Assembly: GCA_013297755.1 (NCBI GenBank)
Contig: JAAFIH010000014.1
Span: 41,397-105,396, forward strand
Direction: 5' to 3'
Source: Cytophagales bacterium
GTDB taxonomy: Bacteria; Bacteroidota; Bacteroidia; Cytophagales; UBA9547
Length of the DNA stretch: 64,000 nt
In this document: positions 34,595 to 44,250 of the stretch, piece after piece
How the letters are laid out: each line of letters starts with the position of its first letter
Numbering within the stretch: the first letter of the stretch is position 1
Notes under the pieces: model-generated
Seen by the model: only the letters and a program-made list of their open reading frames with translations
Databases searched by the model: none
Told to the model about the DNA's origin: nothing
Translations under genes and position numbers: made by a program

Positions 34595-34602
34595 CAAAAA
34601 TA
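34595..34602 (-). promoter_or_regulatory. Possible -7 box of the transglutaminase gene
   Basis: TATTTTTG on the minus strand lies 24 bases upstream of the ATG at 34571, and it supports that start over the upstream one at 34607. There is no -33 TTG at the right distance. Confidence 0.35.
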
Positions 34603-34817
34603 TACAATTATTGATACCAATCGTTTAAAAATAAATATTTGTTTAAAAAATTATTTACTGATGTTACCAAAACTTTAATTTTATTAAAATTTTAATTTTG
34701 TTAATAACCTGTAAATGCCTGAAAAAATCAAACTAAAAATGATTTATAAAATTTCCTGCAAAATATCGATTATTTATTCAAATAAAAAATAGATTTAAAG
34801 ACAAAAATATTGTAAAA

Positions 34818-35189
34818 CTAATCTTGGGGCATACCAGCATCAATCCAAGTAGCAATGGCTTTGAGGTCGCAATCTGATAATTTATTGCCATTTTTGGGCA
34901 TTTTGGAGGCTCCAGGATTATGATTTATAGAATTAAGGAATTTTGATTTATTATTAGAAATAGATAACTTGAGGGTAGAAAATGGTTGCATGGCAAATTG
35001 AGAATCATATTGATCATGGCAACCATAACAATTGGCTACAAAAATAGGATTTATTTTGCCAGAAAATGTTATTTTTGAAGTATCACATGAAGTTACTTTA
35101 TTGATGTCAGATAATTTTGGTTCTACTTTTTGTTTAGTACAAGCCCAACTTAATAGTAAAAAAAATGACATAAATATACTGATTTTCAT
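34818..35189 (-). CDS. Lipoprotein cytochrome c
   Basis: A 123-residue protein with a lipoprotein signal peptide (MKISIFMSFFLLLSWACTKQ) and a single heme-binding motif CYGCH in IFVANCYGCHDQYD near residue 57-70. A later methionine-containing stretch (PGASKMPKNGNKLSDCD) could supply the axial ligand. It is anchored in the membrane and faces the periplasm. It lies 3 bp downstream of the DUF349 gene. Its maturation would require the CcmF-type protein encoded at 47377-49890. Confidence 0.87.
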   Translation of the reverse strand: MKISIFMSFFLLLSWACTKQKVEPKLSDINKVTSCDTSKITFSGKINPIFVANCYGCHDQYDSQFAMQPFSTLKLSISNNKSKFLNSINHNPGASKMPKNGNKLSDCDLKAIATWIDAGMPQD

Positions 35190-35192
35190 ATT

Positions 35193-36485
35193 TTACTTCA
35201 ATAATTTACCTTCAAGTTCCAATAAAATTGATTTTTTGGTTTCTAAACCTCTTTTTTGCATATTCAATTTAGCACCAAAAATTACATCATAAGAACTATC
35301 ATCATTGTTGGTTTCAGGTTTTACATAGCTATTTTCAAAATTTTCTATCGTTTCAGAATCTCTGGCTATCAATTCTTTTAAAACCCCTATTTGTATTACT
35401 AACTGCTCTTGGAGAGGCATTTTGAAAAATCCTTCATGTCTTTTGTTGCACAATTTTCGCATAAAATACAAATCCATGATACGTGCACAGTTGCGTTTAA
35501 ACGAAGAATCTAGCTCTTTAAAAGAAATGTCTTTGACATATCCAATTTTTTTCCATTCAATCTGATATTGTTTTACCTCATCGTCTCCACGTGGAGGAAG
35601 TTTTTTGAGAATAAGAGCAACAGCTTCGTTGATCGTTCTTAGTCTATCAATACTAGAAACTGATTCAGTTGATACTAATACTACACGATTGTTTTTATAT
35701 TCTTTATATTTTCTACTTAATTGCAGCCCTACATATTTGAATGCCGACATAATGGGAGCTAAATCAGCCTTAGGAATGATACCTACATTTTTCCAATCAG
35801 ATTGTAATTTTTTGTATGATTCTAGTGCTTCTCTGATATTAGGCTCTGATAAAAGAGCTTTAGCTTTAGTTTTTAAATCGTTATATTTTTGTAGTTTTAT
35901 TACGTTTAAAGCATTTCTTTCATCGTAGAAAACTTGTCTTCTACTATAAAAAATTTCTAAAGATGCTTTAAATTCGTTTTCCAATTTTTCGGTAAACTCT
36001 TTGCCAACACCCCCAACCCTAATCCATTTATTTTTTATTTCTTTTATTTCTTCGGTCGCATTTACCCAATCGTTGCTCATTTTCACAACCTCTAATTCTC
36101 CAAGTAATGCTTGCTTAATTTCAAGGTTTTTTACTCTATTTATCTCTATCAATTCGTTGAGATAAACTTCTTTTTCTGATAAAAGCTGATAAATAGATGT
36201 AAAATCGCCTATGGCTTCGTAAGTTCCACACGAAAATTTTAGGTGCAATAATTTTTGCAAAAAAGAACCTTTGTTTTCTGAGGATTCAATTAACGCAAAC
36301 AAATCATTCACTTTGGTAGTAAATAGTTTAAATCTGTTTTCAAAATACTTAAAAGTATCAGCATTTGAGATTTTAACTTCTCCTATTTGTCTATCTTCAA
36401 AGTGTAAAAAAGATTTTAAATAAATTTTGTTATCACTGATATAACCAAACTGATGAATATCATCGGCTATACTTAAATTTTCCAT
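35193..36485 (-). CDS. DUF349 domain protein
   Basis: A 430-residue helical protein with repeated DUF349 units. Each is recognisable by a W-x-x-V/I-G pattern, seen in NKWIRVGGVGKEFTEKLE, LQSDWKNVGIIPKADLAPI and IEWKKIGYVKDISFKELD, and spaced roughly 65-75 residues apart. Long coiled segments rich in Lys and Glu link them. In Bacteroidetes this is a common housekeeping protein of unknown role. It is cytoplasmic and is followed directly by the cytochrome c gene. Confidence 0.88.
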   Translation of the reverse strand: MENLSIADDIHQFGYISDNKIYLKSFLHFEDRQIGEVKISNADTFKYFENRFKLFTTKVNDLFALIESSENKGSFLQKLLHLKFSCGTYEAIGDFTSIYQLLSEKEVYLNELIEINRVKNLEIKQALLGELEVVKMSNDWVNATEEIKEIKNKWIRVGGVGKEFTEKLENEFKASLEIFYSRRQVFYDERNALNVIKLQKYNDLKTKAKALLSEPNIREALESYKKLQSDWKNVGIIPKADLAPIMSAFKYVGLQLSRKYKEYKNNRVVLVSTESVSSIDRLRTINEAVALILKKLPPRGDDEVKQYQIEWKKIGYVKDISFKELDSSFKRNCARIMDLYFMRKLCNKRHEGFFKMPLQEQLVIQIGVLKELIARDSETIENFENSYVKPETNNDDSSYDVIFGAKLNMQKRGLETKKSILLELEGKLLK

Positions 36486-36664
36486 AATAATTAGGTTTTT
36501 TTGTTTTCAAATGCAAATAAAGCATTTTTTAAATTCTAAATATATTATTCAATTAATTTATTTCTTATTTGTTGGTAAAATGTAATTATTTATCAATAAA
36601 ATTATATTTTGTATTCTTTTTTACATATATAACTACCTTTTAAAAGATTTTGTTTGTAATAATT

Positions 36665-38308
36665 TTAAAATTTAGACAACCAATTTTCGACTGTTACATT
36701 AAAAATTATTGTAAGAATGTTTGGAAAAATACCTAGGATTAAAATAAAAAATAGTAATGGTATAAACAATATTAATTCAAAAGTAGAAATATCAGGTAAA
36801 TTTTTGGTTTGAACTAGCCCAGGTTGAAGATAAAATTTACCAAAAAACATTCTTTGCAAAGTCCAAAGATAATATCCTGCCGTAAGAATAAGCCCAAAAG
36901 TAGCACAAATAGGTATACTTTGATGGAAAAAAGAAGTTTTGAAAGCTCCCAAAAACACCAATACTTCTGCAATAAACCCGCTAAAAATAGGTAAACCAAG
37001 ACTTGCAAAAAACACAACTACCACTATGGCAGTATATTTTGGCATGGATGAAGCTAATCCTTTAAAATCTAAAATATTACGACTATGGGTTCGTTCATAA
37101 ATAACTCCAACAATCAAAAACAAAGCAGCTGAAATAAATCCATGACTTACTAATTGATACATAACCCCAGAAATGCCCTCAGAATTGCACGCTGCCAGAC
37201 CTAAAAGCACAAATCCCATGTGTGATACAGATGAGTATGCAATCATTTTTTTTAAATCAGTCATCGCCAAAGCACAATATGCTGCGTAAATAATAGAAAT
37301 AGTGCCAAAAATGGCTATAAAAGGGGATAATTCTAAAGCAGATTCAGGAAAAATAGGAAAAGCAATTCTAATCATTCCATAAGCTCCAATTTTGAGTAAA
37401 ATAGCGGCTAATATTACTGAAACTGGAGTTGGGGCTTCTACGTGGGCTTCGGGCAACCAGGTATGAAATGGAAATGCTGGTAATTTTATCATAAATCCAA
37501 CCATCAAAAAAATAAATGCCCACATACGAATTGGTAGATTAAATATTGCGTAATTGTTGTCTAAAGAAAGCAATGATTGTGATATAATATTTTGATTATT
37601 GGATAAAAAATCAATTCTAAACGTAAATACACGCAAAGTTTCTGGTATACTTTCTAAAGGGTCGGTACCTGACAGGTACAATCCAATAAACACAATTAAA
37701 ATCAAAATAGAGCCAAAAAGCGTATAAAGCAAAAACTTGAGAGCCGCTCGTTCTCGGCCAAGCCCACCCCAAAGTCCAATCAAAAAATACATGGGTAAGA
37801 GCATAAATTCAAAAAATAAATAAAATAAAAACAAATCGAGCGACACAAAACAACCAATAACAGAGCTTTGGAGTAATAAAATAAGACTGTAATAGCCTTT
37901 TTGTTTGGTTTTGATGGTGTTTGAGGCTAAAATAGCTATCAAAAAAATGATACAAGTAAGTAAGATTAATGGCAAACTAAACCCATCTATTCCAAGAGCA
38001 TAATCTATCGAAAGTCGATATTTAGTACCCATGGGAAGTGTAATCCAATCATATTTTTCAAAAAACTGATATTTGCTTGTTGTTGTGTCGAATAAAATAT
38101 AAAGAATAGTAGCTACAACTAGCTGCACAGATGAAGACACTATAGTAATGTATCTATAAAAATTGCTATTTTTGGATATTAGTACCAAAATGGCCGAAAA
38201 AAGTGGCAAAAAAATCAGTATTGATAAAAAAGGAAAATTCGACAAGGTGTAAACGGCAGTGTTTAATTTTTGCAAATCTATATAATTTTTTAATTTATGT
38301 AAACACAA
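36665..38308 (-). CDS. nuoM: NADH-quinone oxidoreductase subunit M
   Basis: A membrane protein of up to 547 residues with about 14 hydrophobic segments and the proton-channel motifs of the NuoM/N/L antiporter family: FLFYLFFEFMLLPMYFLIG with the conserved Glu, LPAFPFHTWLPEAHVEAPTP near the middle with the conserved Lys upstream, and IAYSSVSHMGFVLLG. The start is uncertain: the ATG at 38308 gives an unusual polar extension, whereas a TTG at 38245 gives the natural SNFPFLSILIFLPL start, and a TAGATTTG box at 38280-38273 lies just upstream of it. No other complex I gene is in the window, so this is an isolated nuoM. Confidence 0.93.
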   Translation of the reverse strand: MCLHKLKNYIDLQKLNTAVYTLSNFPFLSILIFLPLFSAILVLISKNSNFYRYITIVSSSVQLVVATILYILFDTTTSKYQFFEKYDWITLPMGTKYRLSIDYALGIDGFSLPLILLTCIIFLIAILASNTIKTKQKGYYSLILLLQSSVIGCFVSLDLFLFYLFFEFMLLPMYFLIGLWGGLGRERAALKFLLYTLFGSILILIVFIGLYLSGTDPLESIPETLRVFTFRIDFLSNNQNIISQSLLSLDNNYAIFNLPIRMWAFIFLMVGFMIKLPAFPFHTWLPEAHVEAPTPVSVILAAILLKIGAYGMIRIAFPIFPESALELSPFIAIFGTISIIYAAYCALAMTDLKKMIAYSSVSHMGFVLLGLAACNSEGISGVMYQLVSHGFISAALFLIVGVIYERTHSRNILDFKGLASSMPKYTAIVVVVFFASLGLPIFSGFIAEVLVFLGAFKTSFFHQSIPICATFGLILTAGYYLWTLQRMFFGKFYLQPGLVQTKNLPDISTFELILFIPLLFFILILGIFPNILTIIFNVTVENWLSKF

Positions 38309-38331
38309 AGTTTTAATCTGTGAGAAATGTA

Positions 38332-38361
38332 TTGAAAACTATGTAAAATTTGCTAATTTTG
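38332..38361 (+). promoter_or_regulatory. Bacteroidetes-type promoter upstream of bioA
   Basis: TTG (38332-38334), 19 bases, then TAATTTTG (38354-38361) matches the -33/-7 consensus with standard spacing. It lies about 140 bases before the bioA start. Confidence 0.4.
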
Positions 38362-38502
38362 GCTTCATTTTCAGTTTTTTTGAAAACAAAATAGCTCTAA
38401 TTTGATAAATATAATTAGATACAAAAAATCAAAAAATTAGTATTTTTATATTTTTAGTAATATTATTAAGATACTTTTAAAATTTAATTCAGTTTAAAAT
38501 AC

Positions 38503-39768
38503 ATGACAACTATCCAAAAAGATACTCAATACGTTTGGCATCCATTTGATATATATAAATCAGAAAACTTACTTGTAAAAAAAGCAAAAGGAATATACAT
38601 TTATCTTCAAGATGGCCGCAAAATTATTGATGGTATTTCGAGTTGGTGGGTCAATTTGCATGGACATAGAAACCCAAAAATTACTAATGCTATTGCCAAG
38701 CAATTAAGATACTTTGAGCATGTCATTTTTGCTGGATTTACTCATACACCTGCTATACATTTGGCACAAAATTTATGTCAATGTCTACCAGGAAATATGA
38801 AAAAAATCTTTTTTTCGGACAATGGAAGCACATCTGTAGAAGTTGCTCTCAAAATGACAATTCAATACTGGCACAACAAAAAAATCAAAAAACATACTAT
38901 TGTTGCTATTGAAGGTGCCTATCATGGCGATACTTTTGGGGCTATGTCAGTGGCTGATAGAGGCAGTTTCAACATTCCTTTTGAGCCTTATTTATTTGAT
39001 GTTTTATTTATTCCTTTTCCAGAAAATAAAGACTCAATTAGTAATTTTAATGATATTTGTAAAAATAATAATGTTGCTGCTTTTATTTACGAACCAATAG
39101 TGCAGGGGAGTGCAGGCATGAGAATATACGATGCAAAAATACTACAAAAATTACTAGAAATAGCTCAAAAGTACGAAGTTTTGTGTGTTGCCGATGAAGT
39201 CATGTCAGGTTTTGGGCGTACCCAAACTTTGTTTGCAAGCCAACAATGCGATATAAAACCAGATATTATTTGCTTATCAAAAGGATTGACAGGTGGATAT
39301 CTGCCACTAGGTGCAACAGCTGTAAACGAAAAAATATTACTCCAATTTCAATCAACAGCCATAGAAAATATTTTTTTGCATGGACATTCTTATACTGCCA
39401 ATCCACTGGCTTGTGCCGCTGCCATGGCTAGTTTGCAAATTACATTATCCCAAAATTGTGCCAATCAAAGAAATGACATAGCAGAATGGCATTCTGAATT
39501 TATAGCTTATATAAATTCCAAAAATTATCCACTCAAAAGGATTGAAAGTTGTGGAACAATTTTGGTATTAGAGATTGATAATCAAGTAGATACATCTTAT
39601 TTTAATTCACTTAGAGAGTATCTATATCAAGAGTTTTTAAATCGTGATATATTACTAAGGCCTTTGGGAAACATTATATATGTGTTGCCCCCATATTGTA
39701 TTACAAAAAAAGAAATGAAAAAAATATACAATGCCATAGACGAAGTGCTTGATGGATTGAAAATTTAA
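38503..39768 (+). CDS. bioA: Adenosylmethionine-8-amino-7-oxononanoate aminotransferase
   Basis: A 421-residue class III PLP aminotransferase. BioA features are VWHPFDIYK at the start, the SSWWVNLHGHRNP segment near residue 48-60, GAYHGDTFGAMSV near 140, VADEVMSGFGRT near 228 and the PLP lysine in CLSKGLTGGYLPLGA near 260-275. It converts KAPA to DAPA in biotin synthesis using S-adenosylmethionine as amino donor. No other bio genes lie in the window. The gene has its own promoter-like element. Confidence 0.94.
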   Translation: MTTIQKDTQYVWHPFDIYKSENLLVKKAKGIYIYLQDGRKIIDGISSWWVNLHGHRNPKITNAIAKQLRYFEHVIFAGFTHTPAIHLAQNLCQCLPGNMKKIFFSDNGSTSVEVALKMTIQYWHNKKIKKHTIVAIEGAYHGDTFGAMSVADRGSFNIPFEPYLFDVLFIPFPENKDSISNFNDICKNNNVAAFIYEPIVQGSAGMRIYDAKILQKLLEIAQKYEVLCVADEVMSGFGRTQTLFASQQCDIKPDIICLSKGLTGGYLPLGATAVNEKILLQFQSTAIENIFLHGHSYTANPLACAAAMASLQITLSQNCANQRNDIAEWHSEFIAYINSKNYPLKRIESCGTILVLEIDNQVDTSYFNSLREYLYQEFLNRDILLRPLGNIIYVLPPYCITKKEMKKIYNAIDEVLDGLKI

Positions 39769-39930
39769 TTTTGGCGTTGAAATGTGTTGGTAATTTATAC
39801 TTCAATTTTAAAAAATCTGTTGTTTCAACAAAATTATGCAAAAAAATGAACTAAAATTTGATTTATCATTTATTATTATCATTATTGTAGAACTTTTTTA
39901 AAAAAATCAAAAAAAAATATTTTAAACAAA

Positions 39931-41211
39931 ATGGCAGAATCGGCAGAAATTATTATGGACGGTAAGTCGTTCAAATTTCCAGTAATTGTAGGTACTGAAA
40001 ATGAAAAAGCAATTGATATTTCAAAATTAAGGGACGAAACTGGGTATATTACTTACGATCCAGGCTACAAAAATACTGGAGCTACCAAGAGCGAAATCAC
40101 TTTTTTGGATGGCGAAAACGGAATTTTACATTACAGAGGCTATCCTATCGAACAGCTTGCCTCTACTTCATCGTTTTTGGAAGTAGCCTATTTGCTGATT
40201 TATGGCAATTTACCAAATTCTGCTGAGTTGGATAGTTTTACTGTTCGTATCAATAAAAGGTCGTTGGTACACGAGGATATGAAAATTATCCTTGATGGTT
40301 TTCCATCTTATGCCCATCCTATGGGTGTGTTGTCGTCTTTGGTTTGTTCTATGACGGCTTTTTATCCTGAATCTTTAGATTCAAATCCATCAGACGAAGA
40401 TATGGATTTGCACATCATCAGATTATTGGCCAAAATGCCAACGATGGTTGCTTGGTCGTATCGTAAATCTAAAGGTATGCCTTTCAATTATCCTAAAAAT
40501 AGCTTAGATTATTGTTCCAACTTTTTGCAAATGATGTTTGCACATCCTACTGAATCTTATAACGTAGATCCTGTAGTGTCAGACGCACTCAATAAATTGT
40601 TGATTTTACATGCCGACCATGAGCAAAACTGCTCTACATCTACAGTAAGAATTGTTGGTTCTTCGCAAGCCAGTTTATATGGATCAGTTTCGGCTGGTAT
40701 CAATGCTCTGTGGGGGCCACTACATGGAGGAGCCAACCAAGAAGTGATAGAAATGTTGGATGAAATAAAAACATCAGGCATGACAGTAGAATCATTTATA
40801 GAAAAAGTAAAGAAAAAAGAAGTAAGATTGATGGGTTTTGGACATAGAGTTTACAAAAACTTCGACCCAAGAGCCAAGATTATAAAAGTAGCTTGCGACC
40901 AAATTTTAAATAAATTGGGTGTAAACGATCCAGTTTTAGATATTGCAAAAGCACTAGAAGAAGCTGCCCTGAAAGATACATACTTTGTAGACAGAAAATT
41001 ATATCCAAACGTAGATTTTTATTCAGGAATTATTTATCGTGCCTTGGGTATCCCTGTCAATATGTTTACAGTAATGTTTGCTTTGGGGCGTTTACCAGGT
41101 TGGATTGCACAATGGAAAGAGCTACGAGCCAACAAAGAACCCATAGGTAGACCACGCCAAATATATACAGGCTCTACCAAAAGAGATTTTACGGTAATAG
41201 CTAAACGATAA
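39931..41211 (+). CDS. gltA: Citrate synthase (type II)
   Basis: A 426-residue citrate synthase with the hexameric, bacterial type II layout. It has the GxxGxLHYRGYPIEQLA segment near residue 65, LHADHEQNCSTSTVR with one active-site His near 230, LWGPLHGGANQEV with the second His near 265, GFGHRVYKNFDPRA near 305-318, and FTVMFALGRLPGWIAQWKE near 385. The enzyme condenses oxaloacetate and acetyl-CoA in the TCA cycle. A strong terminator follows the gene. Confidence 0.96.
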   Translation: MAESAEIIMDGKSFKFPVIVGTENEKAIDISKLRDETGYITYDPGYKNTGATKSEITFLDGENGILHYRGYPIEQLASTSSFLEVAYLLIYGNLPNSAELDSFTVRINKRSLVHEDMKIILDGFPSYAHPMGVLSSLVCSMTAFYPESLDSNPSDEDMDLHIIRLLAKMPTMVAWSYRKSKGMPFNYPKNSLDYCSNFLQMMFAHPTESYNVDPVVSDALNKLLILHADHEQNCSTSTVRIVGSSQASLYGSVSAGINALWGPLHGGANQEVIEMLDEIKTSGMTVESFIEKVKKKEVRLMGFGHRVYKNFDPRAKIIKVACDQILNKLGVNDPVLDIAKALEEAALKDTYFVDRKLYPNVDFYSGIIYRALGIPVNMFTVMFALGRLPGWIAQWKELRANKEPIGRPRQIYTGSTKRDFTVIAKR

Positions 41212-41231
41212 TCATTATATTTTAATAAAAG

Positions 41232-41264
41232 CCTTTGTTAGGAAACTAGCAAAGGTTTTTTTTT
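41232..41264 (+). terminator. Intrinsic terminator after gltA
   Basis: CCTTTGTTAG, loop GAAA, CTAGCAAAGG, then a run of eight or more T. It starts about 20 bases after the gltA stop codon. Confidence 0.85.
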
Positions 41265-41407
41265 GAAGTTTATTGGACTTAAAATTCTTATCGATTTATT
41301 TAGAAAGGATATTTAGATAGTTTTTTTCGGTTGGGACTTTGGACAAAAGAGTGTAAGTTATAATAATATTAATTTAAAAATCTTACCCATTCAAAAATAT
41401 TTCTTAA

Positions 41408-42397
41408 TTAAATATTTTCAATTTTGACATTATCTTTCAAAACCAAACGTTTCCAAAAGTCTTTTATAAAACCAATACCATAACCAGTAAATTGTACAAA
41501 AACGGCCATCACACTCAAAAAACCTATGTGTATGCTTTTGTTTTTAATACTAGAGTCTAAAAAAATTAAGCCAAAATAAGTATAAAAAAGGGCTTTTAGC
41601 GCAATAAAAGCTGTACCTGAAACAAATATAGATAAATAAGTTACAATCAAATAAATAAGAAAACCTACTGGAAGCAAATGGATGGGTTTTAGAGAACCAG
41701 GTATATGTTTGGTAATATTGATTCTTGATTGGCCAAAAAACTGCATTTGTTTAAAAAAAGCTCCAAAATCTTTTTTGCGGTGATGATACACATAGGCATC
41801 TTGGATAAGTCCTATTTTAAAACCAAGTGATTTTATTTTAAGGCTCAAAACTATGTCTTCGCCCATAAAACCAAAAGGAAAGCCACCAGTGGCTTCATAG
41901 ACTTTTCTAGAAAAACCCATATTGAAACTGCGTGGATGATATTGAGTAGCTATTTTGGCACCACCACGCATACCACCAGTAGTAAGAAAAGAGGTAAGTG
42001 AGTAGTTGATGGCTTTTTCTATTGTCGAAAAACTATCATGGCACTTATCTGGGCCACCATGACAATCCAAATGTTGTGAAGTGATACCATGAAATACATT
42101 TTGTAAAAATTCTGGTTCTATCAAAATATCTGAATCCAAAATAATAAAATAATCGCCTTTGGCATGTTTCATACCAAAATTACGTGAAAGCCCCTGTCCA
42201 AAATTGCCAGTAAGTAAATATTTGACAGGCAACTTTGATGCAAAAGCACCCACAACTAGATCAGATTTTTTTTTGTCAGACCCACTCTCTACCACAAAAA
42301 CTTCAAAATTTTTGTATGTTTGGGTCATTAATCCACCAAGGACTTCTCTTATTTCTTCTGGTCGATTATAAACTGGTATGATTATAGAAAAAAACAT
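41408..42397 (-). CDS. Glycosyltransferase family 2 with C-terminal membrane segments
   Basis: A 329-residue GT2 protein. The GT-A fold is evident from FFSIIIPVYNRPEEIREVL at the start, the DSDILIEP metal-binding motif near residue 93, and GGFPFGFMGEDIVLSLK near 168-185 as the ED catalytic region. The C-terminus has two or three hydrophobic segments (LLPVGFLIYLIVTYLSIFV and later ones). It probably adds sugars to a lipid carrier or glycan at the inner membrane. It follows yajQ by 32 bp. Confidence 0.88.
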   Translation of the reverse strand: MFFSIIIPVYNRPEEIREVLGGLMTQTYKNFEVFVVESGSDKKKSDLVVGAFASKLPVKYLLTGNFGQGLSRNFGMKHAKGDYFIILDSDILIEPEFLQNVFHGITSQHLDCHGGPDKCHDSFSTIEKAINYSLTSFLTTGGMRGGAKIATQYHPRSFNMGFSRKVYEATGGFPFGFMGEDIVLSLKIKSLGFKIGLIQDAYVYHHRKKDFGAFFKQMQFFGQSRINITKHIPGSLKPIHLLPVGFLIYLIVTYLSIFVSGTAFIALKALFYTYFGLIFLDSSIKNKSIHIGFLSVMAVFVQFTGYGIGFIKDFWKRLVLKDNVKIENI

Positions 42398-42429
42398 GGT
42401 AAAGTGATGTAATAATTTTAGTAATAAAT

Positions 42430-42921
42430 TTAGCTTTTCATGTTTATAAATTGCATAGGTACGCCCACTTCTGATTTTCTAAGTAGCTGAATTATAGCCT
42501 GTAAATCATCAATCTTTTTAGAGACCACCCTCACTTGATCGTCCATAATGGAGGCATCTACCTTTATTTTTGAATCTTTGATAATTTTTACTATTTTTTT
42601 AGAATCTTCTTTTTCGAGACCAGCTTTTATTTTTATAGTTTTTTTGATAATCTTACCAGATGCTTGGGCTTCTTTAGAGAAATCAAAACTACGTCCATCA
42701 ATTCCTTGTTTGACAGCTCTCGACAAGAGTACATCTTCTACAGACCCTAAACGCATATCGTTTTCGGTTTCAATAGTAATAATCATGTCTTTTTTATTTA
42801 ATTCAATTGATGTTTGGCTGTCTCTAAAATCAAAACGATTGGTTATTTCTTTATAAGCCACGTTTACGGCATTGTCTAACATTTGTGTATCAACTTTGCT
42901 TACTATATCAAATGAGGGCAT
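42430..42921 (-). CDS. yajQ: YajQ family nucleotide-binding protein
   Basis: A 163-residue protein of the YajQ family: MPSFDIVSKVDTQMLDNAVN, then FDFRDSQTSIELNKKD, IDGRSFDF and the C-terminal KIDDLQAIIQLLRKSEVGVP. Some homologues bind cyclic di-GMP. Length is normal. It lies 4 bp downstream of the DUF1573 gene. Confidence 0.93.
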   Translation of the reverse strand: MPSFDIVSKVDTQMLDNAVNVAYKEITNRFDFRDSQTSIELNKKDMIITIETENDMRLGSVEDVLLSRAVKQGIDGRSFDFSKEAQASGKIIKKTIKIKAGLEKEDSKKIVKIIKDSKIKVDASIMDDQVRVVSKKIDDLQAIIQLLRKSEVGVPMQFINMKS

Positions 42922-42925
42922 ATAT

Positions 42926-44008
42926 TTAAGGTTTTTGAATTTTTGTTTTTAGCGAAATCACACTTGTAAACGATTTGGGATCGTTGCTATAGATATTGAT
43001 GTGTTTATCTTGTACGCCATCTTTGCCTTTGGTATCAAAGACTATGGTTAGCTTGGCCGATTGCCCGTTTTTGATGGTTTTTTTATCAATTTCGGTTACA
43101 GTGCACCCACAACTGGGTTTAATTTTGAGAATATTTAGTTCGTCTTGTCCGTTGTTTTTGATACTAAAAGTAGTAGATAAAATTTCATTTTGTTTTGTGG
43201 TTCCAAAATCATGAACTACTTTATCGAAACTAATTTTAGGTGCGTTTTGCATTTGTTCAATCGTTAAATCCTTGAACGACAGGCTTATGTTGGCACTTAC
43301 AAAAAGTTGCTTATTGGGTTCTACCCCATCTGATGTTTGTATTTCAATTTTATCCTGCACATATCCAAAATCGTTTCTCCATTTGGGAGAGTATTCTACA
43401 ATGATTTTTGACTTAGATTTTGGTGCAATTTCCATGGGTTCAACTTTGATATTGAGATAGGTGGCATTAAAAATTATTTTGTTTATTTTAATGATAGAAT
43501 CAGAATGATTGTAGATGTCAAAAGTTTTGCGTTGCCAATCAGCAGTGGTTATATCGCCCAAGTGCATGTAACGGCTTATCATACGAATATTACCAATTTT
43601 GTCAGGGAAATCGTCATGTACTTTTTTTGGTTTTGGCAAAACCTTACCTTGTAGTGTAAGAATTGTACCATCTTGAAATGAATTAGAATAAACAGTTAGT
43701 GTTTTTGTGAACTGTCCAGGCCTGTTGATAGGGTCGTATTCGACCGAAATTGTGCCTTTATCGCCAGGTTCTATGGTTTCTTTTGTCCACTCAGGCACAG
43801 TACAACCACAAGCTGCAACTACATTTTTAATCTTTAGAGGTGCTTTGCCAACATTAGTAAACTCAAAATCATATTTTACTTTACCTCCATCTTCTTTGAT
43901 AGTTCCAAAATCATGTGTGTAATATTCAAACGAAATAGAAGTCTTTTTTTCTTGTCCAAATACAAAAAAAGTAATACAAAATAATAATTTAATCATCCAA
44001 ATTTTCAT
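42926..44008 (-). CDS. DUF1573 repeat protein
   Basis: A 360-residue secreted protein with at least two clear DUF1573 (Ig-like) units: residues about 28-110 with HDFGTIKEDGGKVKYDFEFT and VAACGCTVPEW, and about 265-355 with HDFGTTKQNEILSTTFSI and PSCGCTVTEI. A third, divergent unit lies between them. Both clear units keep the CGCT motif. The real start may be the inner Met of MIKLLFCITFFVFG (43996), which gives a better signal peptide. A TAGCTTTG -7-type box sits at 44020-44013. It is exported, function unknown. Confidence 0.87.
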   Translation of the reverse strand: MKIWMIKLLFCITFFVFGQEKKTSISFEYYTHDFGTIKEDGGKVKYDFEFTNVGKAPLKIKNVVAACGCTVPEWTKETIEPGDKGTISVEYDPINRPGQFTKTLTVYSNSFQDGTILTLQGKVLPKPKKVHDDFPDKIGNIRMISRYMHLGDITTADWQRKTFDIYNHSDSIIKINKIIFNATYLNIKVEPMEIAPKSKSKIIVEYSPKWRNDFGYVQDKIEIQTSDGVEPNKQLFVSANISLSFKDLTIEQMQNAPKISFDKVVHDFGTTKQNEILSTTFSIKNNGQDELNILKIKPSCGCTVTEIDKKTIKNGQSAKLTIVFDTKGKDGVQDKHINIYSNDPKSFTSVISLKTKIQKP

Positions 44009-44250
44009 GAAACAAAGCTAATACTTTTGAATATAATTACCATACATTTGAAAAATAAAATTAAAATGTAAATCATCAATATATTTATTTTGATTCCTTA
44101 GCTTTTGTCAAGAAACTTTCCCAAACGATAATTACAAATCATGTAAAATATAGCGATTATCTTGCTAGGCGTGAATAAATTTTAAAAAGTCATTTGTAGA
44201 AGCTCATACATTAATAACAAAAAACTGAGTATTAAAGTAATATTTTATGA

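Noticed and set aside
38503..41211. bioA and gltA as one operon
   Set aside because: A 162-bp gap without coupling and unrelated functions argue for separate transcription, although no terminator was seen between them.
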